From assembly GCF_022427145.1 (NCBI RefSeq), contig NZ_JAKSXN010000018.1, positions 1-64,000 of the forward strand: a stretch of 64,000 nt of DNA, written 5' to 3'. The notes under the pieces are model-generated. The model saw only the letters and a program-made list of their open reading frames with translations. It did no database searches and was not told the origin of the DNA. Positions within the stretch are counted from its first letter, which is position 1. Every line of letters starts with the position of its first letter. The stretch is from Paenibacillus timonensis (GTDB lineage Bacteria; Bacillota; Bacilli; Paenibacillales; Paenibacillaceae). This document shows positions 8,544 through 17,829 of the stretch, piece after piece. A program made the translations under genes and the position numbers.

Positions 8544-8677
8544 AGGTTCATCCTACGCGAAGCGATTTTTTTAAATTCAAGCTACTAAATTGGCAAGACC
8601 CTGAATATAAGACTATATAGCAACCAACTTGGTAGACGGTAGATGTCACAGTTTGACCCGAGAAGAGGTGATTCAAA

Positions 8678-9739
8678 TTGGCGGAGAAAGCGGGAATCCT
8701 GGTCGTTTCGCTTGACTTCGAGTTATATTGGGGAGTCCGGGACCTTTATACCAAGGCGGAGTACGGAGCGAAATGGTTGCGAGAAAGGGAGAGGATTCCC
8801 GGCCTGCTAGAGTTGTTCCGGGAGTTCGGCGTGCATGCGACTTGGGCGACGGTGGGGCTGTTGTTTTTTGCGGACCGGCGTGAGCTGCTGTCGGGTCTGC
8901 CATCGCTCAAACCAGGGTACGCCGATCCCACGCTTTCGCCCTACAGCGAAATCGAATCCGGCTCTATCGGCGAGGGGGAGGCGGATGATCCTTATTTCTT
9001 TGCCCCGACGCTGATCGAGCAGATCCGCCAGACCCCGGGTCAAGCGATTGGATCGCATACGTTTTCGCATTTTTACTGCATGGAGAAGGGGCAGACCGTC
9101 GACGAGTTTTACAGCGACCTGCAGGCGGCGGTAGCGGCGGCGGAACAAAGGGGAATCTCCCTGCAAAGTCTGGTGCTTCCGCGCAACCAGTTGCGTCGCC
9201 AGTATATGCGCAGACTGCCGGAGCTCGGGTTCAAGACGTACCGGGGGAATCCCCGCCACCCGCTGTACCGCGGCGGATATTCCGTTTCCGATCATTTTCT
9301 GCGCCGGGCGCTTCGGCTGGCCGACAGCTACCTGAACCTGACCGGGCACCACACTTATCCGGTGGATTCGATCTCGCCCAAGCTGCCGATCGATCTGCCG
9401 GCCAGCTTCTTCTTCCGGACACCGCCTGAAACGCTCAGGCGGCTGGAGCCGCTTCGATTGAAGCGCATCAAGGACGGCATGACTCAGGCCGCCCGGCAGG
9501 GTCAGGTGTACCATCTCTGGCTTCATCCGTACAACGCGGCGGAAGAAACGGGGTTTCGATCGCTGGAAGCGGTAGTACGCCACTACCGCCATTTGGCCGA
9601 GCAATACGGAATGATCAGCTTGAATATGGAAGAGCTTGGGGAGCGGGTATTGGCGGGGGCGGAGAAACCGGCACCGGTCATACCTGCGGAATCCGTGGAA
9701 TTTACCGAGAACCGAAGCTTGCAGGCATTAATCGAATGA
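8678..9739 (+). CDS. Polysaccharide deacetylase (NodB-fold), EPS locus
   Basis: A 353-residue NodB-homology carbohydrate esterase. The metal-binding aspartate motif is SLDFELYWGVRD near the N terminus, HATWATVG follows, and the metal-binding histidines are in GSHTFSHFYC (about 126-135). It has no secretion signal, so it probably acts in the cytosol on nucleotide- or lipid-linked sugars, or is exported in an unusual way. The start is TTG at 8678, chosen because AGAGGTG lies 8 nt upstream. It is 12 bp before the Wzz-like gene, in one operon. Confidence 0.85.
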   Translation: MAEKAGILVVSLDFELYWGVRDLYTKAEYGAKWLRERERIPGLLELFREFGVHATWATVGLLFFADRRELLSGLPSLKPGYADPTLSPYSEIESGSIGEGEADDPYFFAPTLIEQIRQTPGQAIGSHTFSHFYCMEKGQTVDEFYSDLQAAVAAAEQRGISLQSLVLPRNQLRRQYMRRLPELGFKTYRGNPRHPLYRGGYSVSDHFLRRALRLADSYLNLTGHHTYPVDSISPKLPIDLPASFFFRTPPETLRRLEPLRLKRIKDGMTQAARQGQVYHLWLHPYNAAEETGFRSLEAVVRHYRHLAEQYGMISLNMEELGERVLAGAEKPAPVIPAESVEFTENRSLQALIE

Positions 9740-9750
9740 GGTGAACGACT

Positions 9751-10443
9751 ATGGATATGGTAGCCGTGTGGAACGCCGTCCGGCGGCATGTTCTGGCATT
9801 TTTGATCGTCCTGGCGGCTTGCGTCGGACTGGCTGTGCTTCTGAACGAAGTGGTAACTCCATCCTACCGGGCCAACGTGAGTCTGGTTGCCAATATCGCC
9901 TCGAATCCGGAATCGAGTACCTACAACGAATTTCTGGCCAGCCAGATGCTGACCAAAACCTACGAGGATACGATCCAAAGCCGCTATATCGCCGCCGAGG
10001 TCAAAAAGAAGGTATCCACCCCTGACACGGTCATTCAGATGCTGAAAAAGATCAAGGTCCGCACCGATCCCGGAACCCTGGTCATCCTGCTGTCTTATAC
10101 GGGAGACGATCCGAAGCAGGCGGTAGCGATTGCCAACGCCTTCGCCGAAACGTTCATCGCCAAATCCAAGGAGATCGTGGCCGCCGCGAACGTTTCGATT
10201 CTTGACTCCGCCAGCCTGGAGGAGACCAAGACGCCGGTCAGCCCGCGCAAAGCGCTGAACCTCGCGCTCGCCGGCTTCGTGGGCTTGTTCGCGGGACTCA
10301 GCTTGGCACTGATCCTGGATGCGCGGCATCTTCGCAACAAAAAAAGCCGGCAGGCGCGCCGGCACCTGCCGGACGATTATTCGGAGCTTGGCGACGCCCT
10401 GGTCCGGATCGAGAAGAAATATAAAGGGAGGGCGGCCAAATGA
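9751..10443 (+). CDS. Wzz/YveK-like polysaccharide chain-length protein
   Basis: A 230-residue membrane protein with two transmembrane segments (about 12-32 and 172-192), an extracytoplasmic region between them, and the proline-containing motif SPRKALN before the second segment. This is the Wzz_N/GNVR organisation of capsular chain-length regulators (YveK, CapA). The cytosolic C-terminal tail is short and basic. In many Firmicutes this protein activates a separate BY-type tyrosine kinase, but no kinase gene was found in the window. GAGGTG precedes the ATG; it overlaps the following gene by 4 nt. Confidence 0.88.
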   Translation: MDMVAVWNAVRRHVLAFLIVLAACVGLAVLLNEVVTPSYRANVSLVANIASNPESSTYNEFLASQMLTKTYEDTIQSRYIAAEVKKKVSTPDTVIQMLKKIKVRTDPGTLVILLSYTGDDPKQAVAIANAFAETFIAKSKEIVAAANVSILDSASLEETKTPVSPRKALNLALAGFVGLFAGLSLALILDARHLRNKKSRQARRHLPDDYSELGDALVRIEKKYKGRAAK

Positions 10444-11459
10444 TGAATTTCGCCATCGTCGGCTGCGGGCATATTGCTTACAAGCATGTCGACGCGATCA
10501 AAAAAACGGAAGGAGCCCGGCTTGCGGCCGTGTGCGATCCCAATCCGGACCGGCTGGCGGAGTTGCGGGCGATCACCTCGGCCGCCTCCTATCCGGACCT
10601 CGGCACGATGCTGGCGGAGCAGCCGGACATTGACGCGGTGTGCATCTGCGCGCCTAGCGGGCTTCACGGGGCACTGGCGCTTGAAGCGCTGCGGGCAGGC
10701 AAGCATCTTGTGCTGGAGAAGCCGGTGACCTTAGATCTAACGGAGGCGGAGCAGCTGCGGCACGCCGTCCGTTTAAGCGGCGTAAAGGCTACGGTGGTTC
10801 ACCCGAACCGGTACCGACCGGCGATGCGGGCGCTTCGGGCGGCGCTGGCGGAGCAGCGATTCGGCAAGCTGAGCCATGTCAACATGACCGTTCGCTGGAA
10901 CCGCAGCCAAGCCTATTACGACCAGGCGGCCTGGCGCGGCACGAAAGCGATGGACGGCGGCGTGCTGCTCAATCAGGCGATTCATGGCCTGGATTTGCTG
11001 CAATGGCTGTTTGGTCCGGTCGCGGAGGTCAAGTCGCTGACGGCGACGCGGCTGAAGCAGATCGAATCGGAGGATGTGGCGATCGCGGCGATCCGGCTGG
11101 ACAGCGGCGCGCTGGGCGTGATCGAAGCCGCCACCACGGTGTACGGGCATAACCTCGAGGAGAGCATCTCCGTGTTCGGGGAGGAGGGTTACGCCGTGAT
11201 CGGCGGAAAGACGGCCAACTGGATCCGGCATTGGGTATGCGCCTCGATGTCGCGGGAAGAGACGGAAGCGTTGATTCGCAGGGTGGACGAGGATCCTTAC
11301 GGCGTGCCGGGACACCAGTGCATCATCGCCGATCTGGTCCAAGCCGTTCAGGAGGACCGGGAACCGGAAATCACGCTGGAGGACGGCATTCGCGCCGTGA
11401 AGCTGGCGCTGGACATGACCGGAGGGGGCAGCGGTGAACCTGCCCATACCCTTGGATAG
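10440..11459 (+). CDS. wbpB: Gfo/Idh/MocA oxidoreductase (WbpB-like)
   Basis: A 339-residue NAD(P)-dependent oxidoreductase. The Rossmann motif is FAIVGCGHIAYKH at the N terminus, and the family signature EKPVTLD is at about 98-104. In the WbpA/B/E/D pathway, WbpB oxidises C3 of UDP-GlcNAcA so that the aminotransferase can act. Its genetic context, just before a WbpA-type dehydrogenase and close to WbpD and WbpE homologues, supports this. Start and upstream stop overlap (ATGA). Substrate specificity is inferred from the neighbours and not from sequence alone. Confidence 0.85.
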   Translation: MMNFAIVGCGHIAYKHVDAIKKTEGARLAAVCDPNPDRLAELRAITSAASYPDLGTMLAEQPDIDAVCICAPSGLHGALALEALRAGKHLVLEKPVTLDLTEAEQLRHAVRLSGVKATVVHPNRYRPAMRALRAALAEQRFGKLSHVNMTVRWNRSQAYYDQAAWRGTKAMDGGVLLNQAIHGLDLLQWLFGPVAEVKSLTATRLKQIESEDVAIAAIRLDSGALGVIEAATTVYGHNLEESISVFGEEGYAVIGGKTANWIRHWVCASMSREETEALIRRVDEDPYGVPGHQCIIADLVQAVQEDREPEITLEDGIRAVKLALDMTGGGSGEPAHTLG

Positions 11460-11476
11460 GAAGGAGGCGGTACGTC

Positions 11477-12844
11477 ATGCATAGCGGAATGCAAAGGCAA
11501 AGCAGATGGATGGAAAACACGGAGAATTCCGGGAGCGGGCAGGCCGAGCTGCTGCGCAAGCTAAAGGACAAAACCGCGGTGATCGGCGTGATTGGATTGG
11601 GGTATGTGGGGCTGCCGCTGGCCGTCGAAAAAGCGAAGGCCGGTTACCGCGTCATCGGATTTGACGTGCAAAGCCGGAAGATCGAGATGCTAAACCGGGG
11701 CCATAACTACATAGGCGACGTCGTGGACGAGGATTTGCGCGGGATGGTGGAAGACGGACGGCTGCGGGCTACCGCGGAGTACGCGTTTTTGCGCGAAGTG
11801 GATGCCGTGGCGATCTGCGTCCCAACGCCGCTCGATATTTATCAGCAGCCGGATACGAGCTACGTGGAGAATTCCACGCGGGAAATCGCCCGGTTTTTGC
11901 ACCCGGGGATGCTGGTCGTGCTGGAAAGCACCACGTACCCCGGGACGACGGAGGAACTGGTGCGGCCGATCCTCGAGGCAACGGGGTTGCGTTGCGGTGT
12001 TGATTTTTTCCTGGCGTATTCCCCGGAGCGGGTGGACCCCGGCAATAAAACCTACAACACGAAAAATACGCCAAAAGTCGTCGGCGGCGTCACGCCGGCA
12101 TGCTCGGAGGTGGCCGAGGCGCTGTACCGCCAGGTCCTGAACGGCGACGTGCACGTCGTATCCAGTCCGGCCGTCGCGGAAATGGAGAAAATTTACGAGA
12201 ACACGTTCCGCCATATTAACATCGCCTTGGCGAATGAGATGGCCGTTCTCTGCAGCCGGATGGGGATCAACGTGTGGGAAGTGATCGAAGCGGCGAAGTC
12301 CAAGCCCTATGGATTCATGACTTTTTATCCGGGGCCGGGGCTCGGCGGACATTGCATTCCCGTCGATCCGTTTTACTTGACCTGGAAGGCGCGGGAGTAC
12401 GGTTACCATACCCGCTTGATCGAGTTGGCGGGGGAGATCAACAATGCGATGCCGGAGTTCGTCGTGCGGCGGATTGGCGACATCTTAAACGGCGACCGCA
12501 AGTCGCTGAGCGGCTCGACCGTCTATTTGCTGGGCGTCGCGTACAAAAAGGACATCGACGATTACCGCGAATCGCCGGTGCTGAAAATGATCGGGCTGTT
12601 GGAGGAGCGGGGCGCCACCGTATGGACCAGCGACACGCATATTGCGGAGTTCAGGCACCGCGGCCTCGCCTATACGTGCGAGGAATTGACCGAGCAGCGT
12701 CTGAAGGAAGCCGATATCGCGGTGATCACGACCGATCATTCAGGCTTCGACTACGAGCTGATCGGACGCGCCAGCCGCAGCCTGCTCGACACCCGGAACG
12801 CGATGAAGGACCAGGTTAAGCCGGAGCGGTATTACTTGCTGTAG
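11477..12844 (+). CDS. wbpA: UDP-N-acetylglucosamine 6-dehydrogenase (WbpA-like)
   Basis: A 455-residue nucleotide-sugar dehydrogenase. The NAD-binding motif is GVIGLGYVGLPLAV (about 37-50), the catalytic cysteine is Cys293 in GGHCIPVDPFY, and the C-terminal UDP-binding domain includes LLGVAYKKDIDDYRESP. It oxidises C6 of a UDP-sugar, most likely UDP-GlcNAc, to the uronic acid, the first step of the pathway completed by WbpB, WbpE and WbpD. The UDP-GlcNAc preference is inferred from the adjacent genes. AAGGAGG lies upstream. Confidence 0.9.
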   Translation: MHSGMQRQSRWMENTENSGSGQAELLRKLKDKTAVIGVIGLGYVGLPLAVEKAKAGYRVIGFDVQSRKIEMLNRGHNYIGDVVDEDLRGMVEDGRLRATAEYAFLREVDAVAICVPTPLDIYQQPDTSYVENSTREIARFLHPGMLVVLESTTYPGTTEELVRPILEATGLRCGVDFFLAYSPERVDPGNKTYNTKNTPKVVGGVTPACSEVAEALYRQVLNGDVHVVSSPAVAEMEKIYENTFRHINIALANEMAVLCSRMGINVWEVIEAAKSKPYGFMTFYPGPGLGGHCIPVDPFYLTWKAREYGYHTRLIELAGEINNAMPEFVVRRIGDILNGDRKSLSGSTVYLLGVAYKKDIDDYRESPVLKMIGLLEERGATVWTSDTHIAEFRHRGLAYTCEELTEQRLKEADIAVITTDHSGFDYELIGRASRSLLDTRNAMKDQVKPERYYLL

Positions 12845-12929
12845 GTGTGCCGCCCGCCTGGCTTGCCGCCGGCGGATGGATGGATGGATCGGCGGGAGAG
12901 ACCGGGGGAACCGCCGGGGAACAGGCGGA

Positions 12930-13055
12930 ATGTTGCATTGGGTACAACATTTCAGCTCGAAAACGGCGTGGAGCTGCGAAATGGTTGTACTTTATGGAAC
13001 ATTACGCCACGTGCGCCGCACGTTCAGCTATAAAATGTTGCGCTTTTTACAACAT
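12930..13055. repeat. Array of three palindromes in the wbpA-wbpD gap
   Basis: Copies of the 21-nt palindrome ATGTTGYA-N5-TRCAACAT lie at 12930-12950, 12981-13002 (degenerate, one base longer) and 13035-13055. Start-to-start distances are 51 and 54 nt. The same family occurs four times at 24362-24538 with exact 52-nt spacing. The intervening sequences differ. The array fills most of the 245 bp gap between the nucleotide-sugar dehydrogenase and acetyltransferase genes. No coding function seen. Confidence 0.8.
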
Positions 13056-13089
13056 CCCTCACCCATTAACCTTATGAGGAGTTAATCAC

Positions 13090-13677
13090 ATGAACGGATA
13101 CGGATTTATTCACGAAACCGCGGTTGTCGATCCGGGTGCGCAGGTTGGGGAAGAGACGAAAATCTGGCATTTTGCTCACGTGTCATCGGATGCGGTTATC
13201 GGCAGCCGGTGCAGCTTAGGGCAAAACGTCTACGTCGCTAACCGCGTCCGCATCGGCAATGGAGTCAAGATCCAAAACAACGTTTCCGTCTACGAGGGCG
13301 TCATTTTGGAGGACGAAGTGTTCTGCGGGCCAAGCATGGTTTTTACCAATGTGCGGACCCCACGCGCGGCATTCCCGCGCAACCGCAGCGAGGATTATCT
13401 CAGGACGCGGGTCGGGCGCGGCGCGTCGATCGGGGCGAACGCGACCATCGTCTGCGGAGTCACGATCGGCGAATGGGCCTTGATCGCGGCCGGGGCCGTC
13501 GTGACCCGCGATGTGCAGCCCTATGCGCTGATCGCCGGGGTACCCGGACGGCGCATCGGCTGGGTGTGCCGCTGCGGGAAGACGTTGGGCTTTAGCGGCG
13601 GGGCGGGACGGTGCGGCGACTGCGGCCGGGAATACCGGTTGGAACAGGACGCCGTAGCGATGACGAAGGAAGGGTGA
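13090..13677 (+). CDS. wbpD: Hexapeptide acetyltransferase (WbpD-like)
   Basis: A 195-residue left-handed beta-helix acetyltransferase (hexapeptide repeats such as IGSRCSLGQNVYVANRVRIG). WbpD-type enzymes acetylate the 3-amino group of UDP-2-acetamido-3-amino-2,3-dideoxy-glucuronic acid. The C terminus carries a CxC...CxxC zinc-ribbon-like tail (CRCGKTLGF and CGDCGREY, about 159-183). GAGGAG precedes the ATG by 9 nt. It lies just upstream of the aminotransferase and after the repeat array. Confidence 0.88.
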   Translation: MNGYGFIHETAVVDPGAQVGEETKIWHFAHVSSDAVIGSRCSLGQNVYVANRVRIGNGVKIQNNVSVYEGVILEDEVFCGPSMVFTNVRTPRAAFPRNRSEDYLRTRVGRGASIGANATIVCGVTIGEWALIAAGAVVTRDVQPYALIAGVPGRRIGWVCRCGKTLGFSGGAGRCGDCGREYRLEQDAVAMTKEG

Positions 13678-13682
13678 GGGAC

Positions 13683-14876
13683 ATGGAGCCATTACGGATC
13701 GGAGGACAACAATCAAACGGTATCGCCGGGAGTCCGGGGGAATCGGGGACGGCGACCGCGGCCGGGAAGCAATCGGCGATTCCTCTGCTGGATTTGAAGC
13801 GGGAGATCGCGGAGCTGAAACCGCAGATCCTCCAGGCGATCGAAGGCGTGCTGGACGAGGCGGCGTTCATCATGGGCAGCCAGGTGAAGCGGCTGGAGCA
13901 AGAGGTTGCCGAGTACCTGGGAACGAAGCATGCGATTGCGCTGAATTCCGGTACGGACGCGCTGGTCATTGCTTTGCTGGCGGCCGGGATCGGGCCTGGC
14001 GACGAGGTGGTCACGACGCCGTTTACGTTCTTCGCCACGGCGGAGGCGATCAGCCGCGTGGGGGCGGAGCCGGTGTATGCCGACGTCAATCCGCTGACCT
14101 ACAATCTGGACCTGGACGGCCTGGAGGCAGTCATTACGCCGCGCACAAAGGCAATCATCCCCGTGCACCTGTTCGGCCGCCCGCTGGACATGGACCGGCT
14201 AATGGAGCAGGCTCGCCGCCACGGGTTGATCGTCATTGAGGATACGGCCCAGGCTTTTGGCGCGGAGGCGGGGGGACGAAAAGCCGGGACGATCGGGGAG
14301 ATGGGATGCTACTCCTTCTTTCCATCAAAGAACCTTGGGGCCTACGGCGACGGCGGACTGCTGGTCACGGACGATCCGGAGTTGGCCGAGGCTGCGGCGA
14401 TGCTGCGGACGCACGGCTCGAAGCGCAAATACATCAACGAGCGGGTCGGCTTCAACTCCCGGCTTGACGAGATCCAGGCGGCGATCCTGCGGGTCAAGCT
14501 GCCCTACATTGAAGCATGGAACGAAGGCCGCCGCCAGGCCGCGGCGCGTTATCATGAGCTGCTGCGGGACATCCCCGGGCTGATGCTTCCGGGCGAGGTT
14601 CCGACCGGCGATAAACAGGTGTTCCACCAATATACCTTACGCGTGCTGAACGGCCGGCGGGATGCGCTTCAGGCGGGGTTGTCCGAAGTCGGCATCAGCA
14701 GCATCGTGTACTACCCGTTGCCGGTGCACCGGCTCCCCGTCTATGCCGATCGCGGCTTGACGTTTCCGCTGGCGGACCGGCTGTCGCAGGAGGTGCTGTC
14801 CCTGCCCATTTGGCCGCAGATCGGCGCGGACGTGCAGGAACATATCGCGGGGCACATTCGCAGGCTGATGGGTTAA
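13683..14876 (+). CDS. wbpE: DegT/DnrJ/EryC1 aminotransferase (WbpE-like)
   Basis: A 397-residue PLP-dependent sugar aminotransferase. The active-site lysine is Lys216 in SFFPSKNLGAYGDGG, and EDTAQAFGAE (186-195) binds PLP. WbpE-type enzymes aminate C3 of the keto sugar made by WbpB. The reading frame extends upstream to 13611 within the acetyltransferase gene, but the ATG at 13683 has GGGTGAGGG close upstream, so I take that start. With wbpA, wbpB and wbpD it completes a route to UDP-GlcNAc(3NAc)A. Confidence 0.9.
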   Translation: MEPLRIGGQQSNGIAGSPGESGTATAAGKQSAIPLLDLKREIAELKPQILQAIEGVLDEAAFIMGSQVKRLEQEVAEYLGTKHAIALNSGTDALVIALLAAGIGPGDEVVTTPFTFFATAEAISRVGAEPVYADVNPLTYNLDLDGLEAVITPRTKAIIPVHLFGRPLDMDRLMEQARRHGLIVIEDTAQAFGAEAGGRKAGTIGEMGCYSFFPSKNLGAYGDGGLLVTDDPELAEAAAMLRTHGSKRKYINERVGFNSRLDEIQAAILRVKLPYIEAWNEGRRQAAARYHELLRDIPGLMLPGEVPTGDKQVFHQYTLRVLNGRRDALQAGLSEVGISSIVYYPLPVHRLPVYADRGLTFPLADRLSQEVLSLPIWPQIGADVQEHIAGHIRRLMG

Positions 14877-14897
14877 TCTATTTTTCAAAGGACGATT

Positions 14898-16364
14898 ATG
14901 CCAAACATGATGAAAAAACTCTCCTCCCCAATCATCCGCTATCTCAGGCAACTCGGGAAACTGCTGCGGATTCGGAGCCTGCCCGGCCTGGTACGGAGGC
15001 TCATGAATGACGGGTTCCTGCGGAACGTGGCCGTCCTGGCCAGCGGAACGATGATCAGCCAGGTGATCGTGATGGCGACACTGCCGGTATTAACACGCCT
15101 CTATTCGCCGACCGAATATGGCACGTACTCCATGTACCTGTCGATCATCGGGATTTTGCTGATGGTGATTTCTTTTTCCTATGAGAACGCCATTACCCTG
15201 CCGGAAGACGACCGTACCGCCTCCACCGTGCTGAGCTTGTCCCTGCGTATCTGTATCGGGGTCAGCATCGCGAGCGGCATCGGAATTCATATCTTGGAGG
15301 AGCCGCTGTCGGCTTGGCTGCACGAGTCGTATTTACCGCACTATTACCTGTTTTTTATCGTTAGCCTGTTCGGAGCCGGGTTTTACCAAATCCTGAACTA
15401 CTGGTCGATTCGCAAAAAATACTTCAAACCGCTGGCGCGGACGAAATATACGCAAAGCCTCAGCCAGGTCTCTTCGCAAATCGGGCTTAGCTTGTTCAAT
15501 CTCGGTCCGCTGGGGCTGATCATCGGCGACATCATCGGCCGCTTCGGCGGTTTGCTGCCGCAGTGGAGGCTGTGGCGACGGGATGTCAAAAGCCAGGCCA
15601 TCACCTCGGATTGGGCCGATCTGAAGGAGAGCGCCTACCGGTATCGGCGGTTTCCGTTCCTGTCGATGGCCGCCGGACTGCTGAACAGCGTCGTGCTGTA
15701 CGTGCCGACGATCCTGCTCGCTTCGTTCTACGGCCCGCAGGTAGCCGGATGGTTCGCGCTTTGCCAGCGTATTCTCGGCTCCCCGATGACGCTGATTATG
15801 ACCTCCGTCCGCAACGTGTATTTGGCGGAATCCGCCGACTCCATGATCAACAATCCCCGCAGACTTTATCCTTTGTTCCGCAAAACGGTCCGCAACGTCT
15901 TCCTGTTCGGCGCGCTGGTCATTTTCGCCATCGTAGCCGTCGGTCCATACATGTTCTCCTTCCTGTTCGGAGAGGAGTGGGCCCGGTCGGGCAGCTTTAT
16001 CCGCATCTTGTCGATCATGTACCTGAGCCAATTCGTGGCCAATTCCGTCGGCTCCACGATCGACGTCATGGAGCGTCAGGACCTGCACTTGTACCGGGAG
16101 ATCATTCGAACGGCGCTTATCCTGGGCTCCCTGTATTTCGCTTGGCATACGCAGCAGTCGGCGGAAGTCGCGATCGGGTTGTTCAGCGCCGCGTCTACGC
16201 TGGGTTATGCGCTGCATCTGGGGCTCTCATGGCATTCGGTGCGGAAATACAAGGGAATGGGCAGCGAGGGGGAGTCCTCCCTGGAAACCGCTGATGAAGC
16301 CTCCGCAGAAGCCTCCGCAGAAGCTTCCGCGGAGATATCACTACTGGGCAAGGAGCGAGGATGA
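14898..16364 (+). CDS. wzx: Polysaccharide flippase (Wzx/MurJ-type, O-antigen transporter)
   Basis: A 488-residue multi-pass membrane protein of the polysaccharide transporter family, expected to flip undecaprenyl-linked repeat units. The conserved N-terminal signature of the family (ASGTMISQVIVMATLPVLTRLYSPTEYGTYSMY) sits after a short basic leader. About twelve hydrophobic segments follow. The C terminus ends in a repetitive SAEA tail encoded by 12-bp repeats (16300-16335). AAAGGA precedes the ATG. Confidence 0.88.
   Translation: MPNMMKKLSSPIIRYLRQLGKLLRIRSLPGLVRRLMNDGFLRNVAVLASGTMISQVIVMATLPVLTRLYSPTEYGTYSMYLSIIGILLMVISFSYENAITLPEDDRTASTVLSLSLRICIGVSIASGIGIHILEEPLSAWLHESYLPHYYLFFIVSLFGAGFYQILNYWSIRKKYFKPLARTKYTQSLSQVSSQIGLSLFNLGPLGLIIGDIIGRFGGLLPQWRLWRRDVKSQAITSDWADLKESAYRYRRFPFLSMAAGLLNSVVLYVPTILLASFYGPQVAGWFALCQRILGSPMTLIMTSVRNVYLAESADSMINNPRRLYPLFRKTVRNVFLFGALVIFAIVAVGPYMFSFLFGEEWARSGSFIRILSIMYLSQFVANSVGSTIDVMERQDLHLYREIIRTALILGSLYFAWHTQQSAEVAIGLFSAASTLGYALHLGLSWHSVRKYKGMGSEGESSLETADEASAEASAEASAEISLLGKERG
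16293..16335 (+). repeat. 12-bp tandem repeat in the flippase C terminus
   Basis: The 12-bp unit GCCTCCGCAGAA is repeated about three times and encodes SAEA-type residues at the end of the flippase. Because the unit is a multiple of three, copy-number change would lengthen or shorten the tail without shifting frame. Confidence 0.7.
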
Positions 16365-16368
16365 CGGG

Positions 16369-17817
16369 ATGCTGACGATTTTTTCACCTCCAGCAAGGGC
16401 CGCCGAGAGAGAATACATCTACCGCGTAATCCTGGGCGAGTTCCTTGGTCTGGACTATACCATCGTTTACCGGGACGGAGAGCATGTCGAATTGGCGTTG
16501 GCTGCGGACGCGGCAGGGGAAAGGGACGGTTCTTCGGTCCACCGGCTCCGTATGCCGGACGTGCTTTTGCAGACGCCCGACCGATTATGGCTTACCCCGG
16601 CCTCCTTGCCTAAGCTGCCGCTGGATCGATTTGCGCCGCCTGCGGGGGGACCGGAAGGGGAACCCCTGCCGGTGATCTACGGGGCGAGGGGCCGAACCGG
16701 CCGCTACCTCGAGTTGTTAACCGAAGAGGATGAGGGAGGTTATTATCTCGGTCTCGACGTGTTTGGCAGTTGTTTCTTTATGCTGACCAGGTATGAAGAG
16801 GTCGCGTTTCGGGAGCGGGACCGGCACGGGCGGTTTCCAGGACGCCGTTCCCTGGCTTGGCGCGAGTCCTTCCTGCATCGTCCGATCGTCAACGAGTATG
16901 TAGAGCTCCTGTGGGAATTGCTGCACAAGCTTTGGCCAGGGCTGTCTCGCAGGAAGCGGGAACCGTCCGTCGTCCTCAGCCATGACGTAGATTATCCGTT
17001 CTACGTTTATGGTCGCAGCCGGCTGCGCATGATTCGCGATATGATGATGGACCTTGTCCGCCGAAGGGATATCGAATCCGCCCGCAAAAAAGCCGGAGTG
17101 CTTCTCCGATCCCGGCGCGCGCTGGACCGCGATCCGTACAACACGTTCGACTGGCTGATGGAGTTAAGCGAACAAGCCGGGCTGCGCAGCGCCTTTTATT
17201 TCATTACCGAGGAGCATCGGGCCAAATCGGGACTTGACGGCAACTATTCCATCGACGACCCCGCAATCCAGCGGCTCCTGCGGGAAATTCATGTCCGGGG
17301 CCATGAGATCGGGCTGCATCCGGGTTATCATACGTTTTTGAATCCGGCGCGCATCCGCAGGCAATTTGAAAAGCTGCGGCAGATCGCCGAAACCAACGGA
17401 ATCCGCCAGGCGGTTTGGGGCGGGCGACAGCATTACTTGCGATGGCGGGCGCCGGATACGTGGCAGTTCTGGGAGGATGCCGGCCTGGACTATGACAGCA
17501 CGCTCAGCTATGCCGACCGGGCGGGCTTCCGCTGCGGCGTTTGCTACGAATTCCCGGTGTTTAACCTGAAGACCCGCCGGGAGTTGGCGCTCCGCGAACG
17601 TCCGTTGATCGTCATGGATCAGACGATCCTGCATCCCGAATATATGGGGCTCGGCCCCGAACAAGCCTATGATATGATCCGCAGGCTGTATCTGGAATGC
17701 CGCAAACATAACGGCGACTTCACGATGCTCTGGCACAACAGCCAACTCGTGAAATCGTCGGACCGGTCCGTTTACCGCAAGCTGGTGCTGGAGCTGCTGG
17801 GGCAGAACCAGCCGTAA
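16369..17817 (+). CDS. Polysaccharide deacetylase with N-terminal DUF7033-like domain
   Basis: A 482-residue two-domain protein. The N-terminal 200 residues resemble the accessory domain seen in EPS-locus deacetylases (DUF7033-like; uncertain). The C-terminal NodB-like domain starts at LSHDVDYPFY (metal ligands about His205/Asp206/Asp208) and continues with GHEIGLHPGYHTF. It lacks a signal peptide. The frame runs upstream to 16207 inside the flippase gene; the ATG at 16369 is preferred because AAGGAGCGAGG is upstream and the longer version would be antisense to known flippase sequence. It lies 12 bp before a GT gene. Confidence 0.83.
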   Translation: MLTIFSPPARAAEREYIYRVILGEFLGLDYTIVYRDGEHVELALAADAAGERDGSSVHRLRMPDVLLQTPDRLWLTPASLPKLPLDRFAPPAGGPEGEPLPVIYGARGRTGRYLELLTEEDEGGYYLGLDVFGSCFFMLTRYEEVAFRERDRHGRFPGRRSLAWRESFLHRPIVNEYVELLWELLHKLWPGLSRRKREPSVVLSHDVDYPFYVYGRSRLRMIRDMMMDLVRRRDIESARKKAGVLLRSRRALDRDPYNTFDWLMELSEQAGLRSAFYFITEEHRAKSGLDGNYSIDDPAIQRLLREIHVRGHEIGLHPGYHTFLNPARIRRQFEKLRQIAETNGIRQAVWGGRQHYLRWRAPDTWQFWEDAGLDYDSTLSYADRAGFRCGVCYEFPVFNLKTRRELALRERPLIVMDQTILHPEYMGLGPEQAYDMIRRLYLECRKHNGDFTMLWHNSQLVKSSDRSVYRKLVLELLGQNQP

Positions 17818-17829
17818 GGGGGAGTACGT

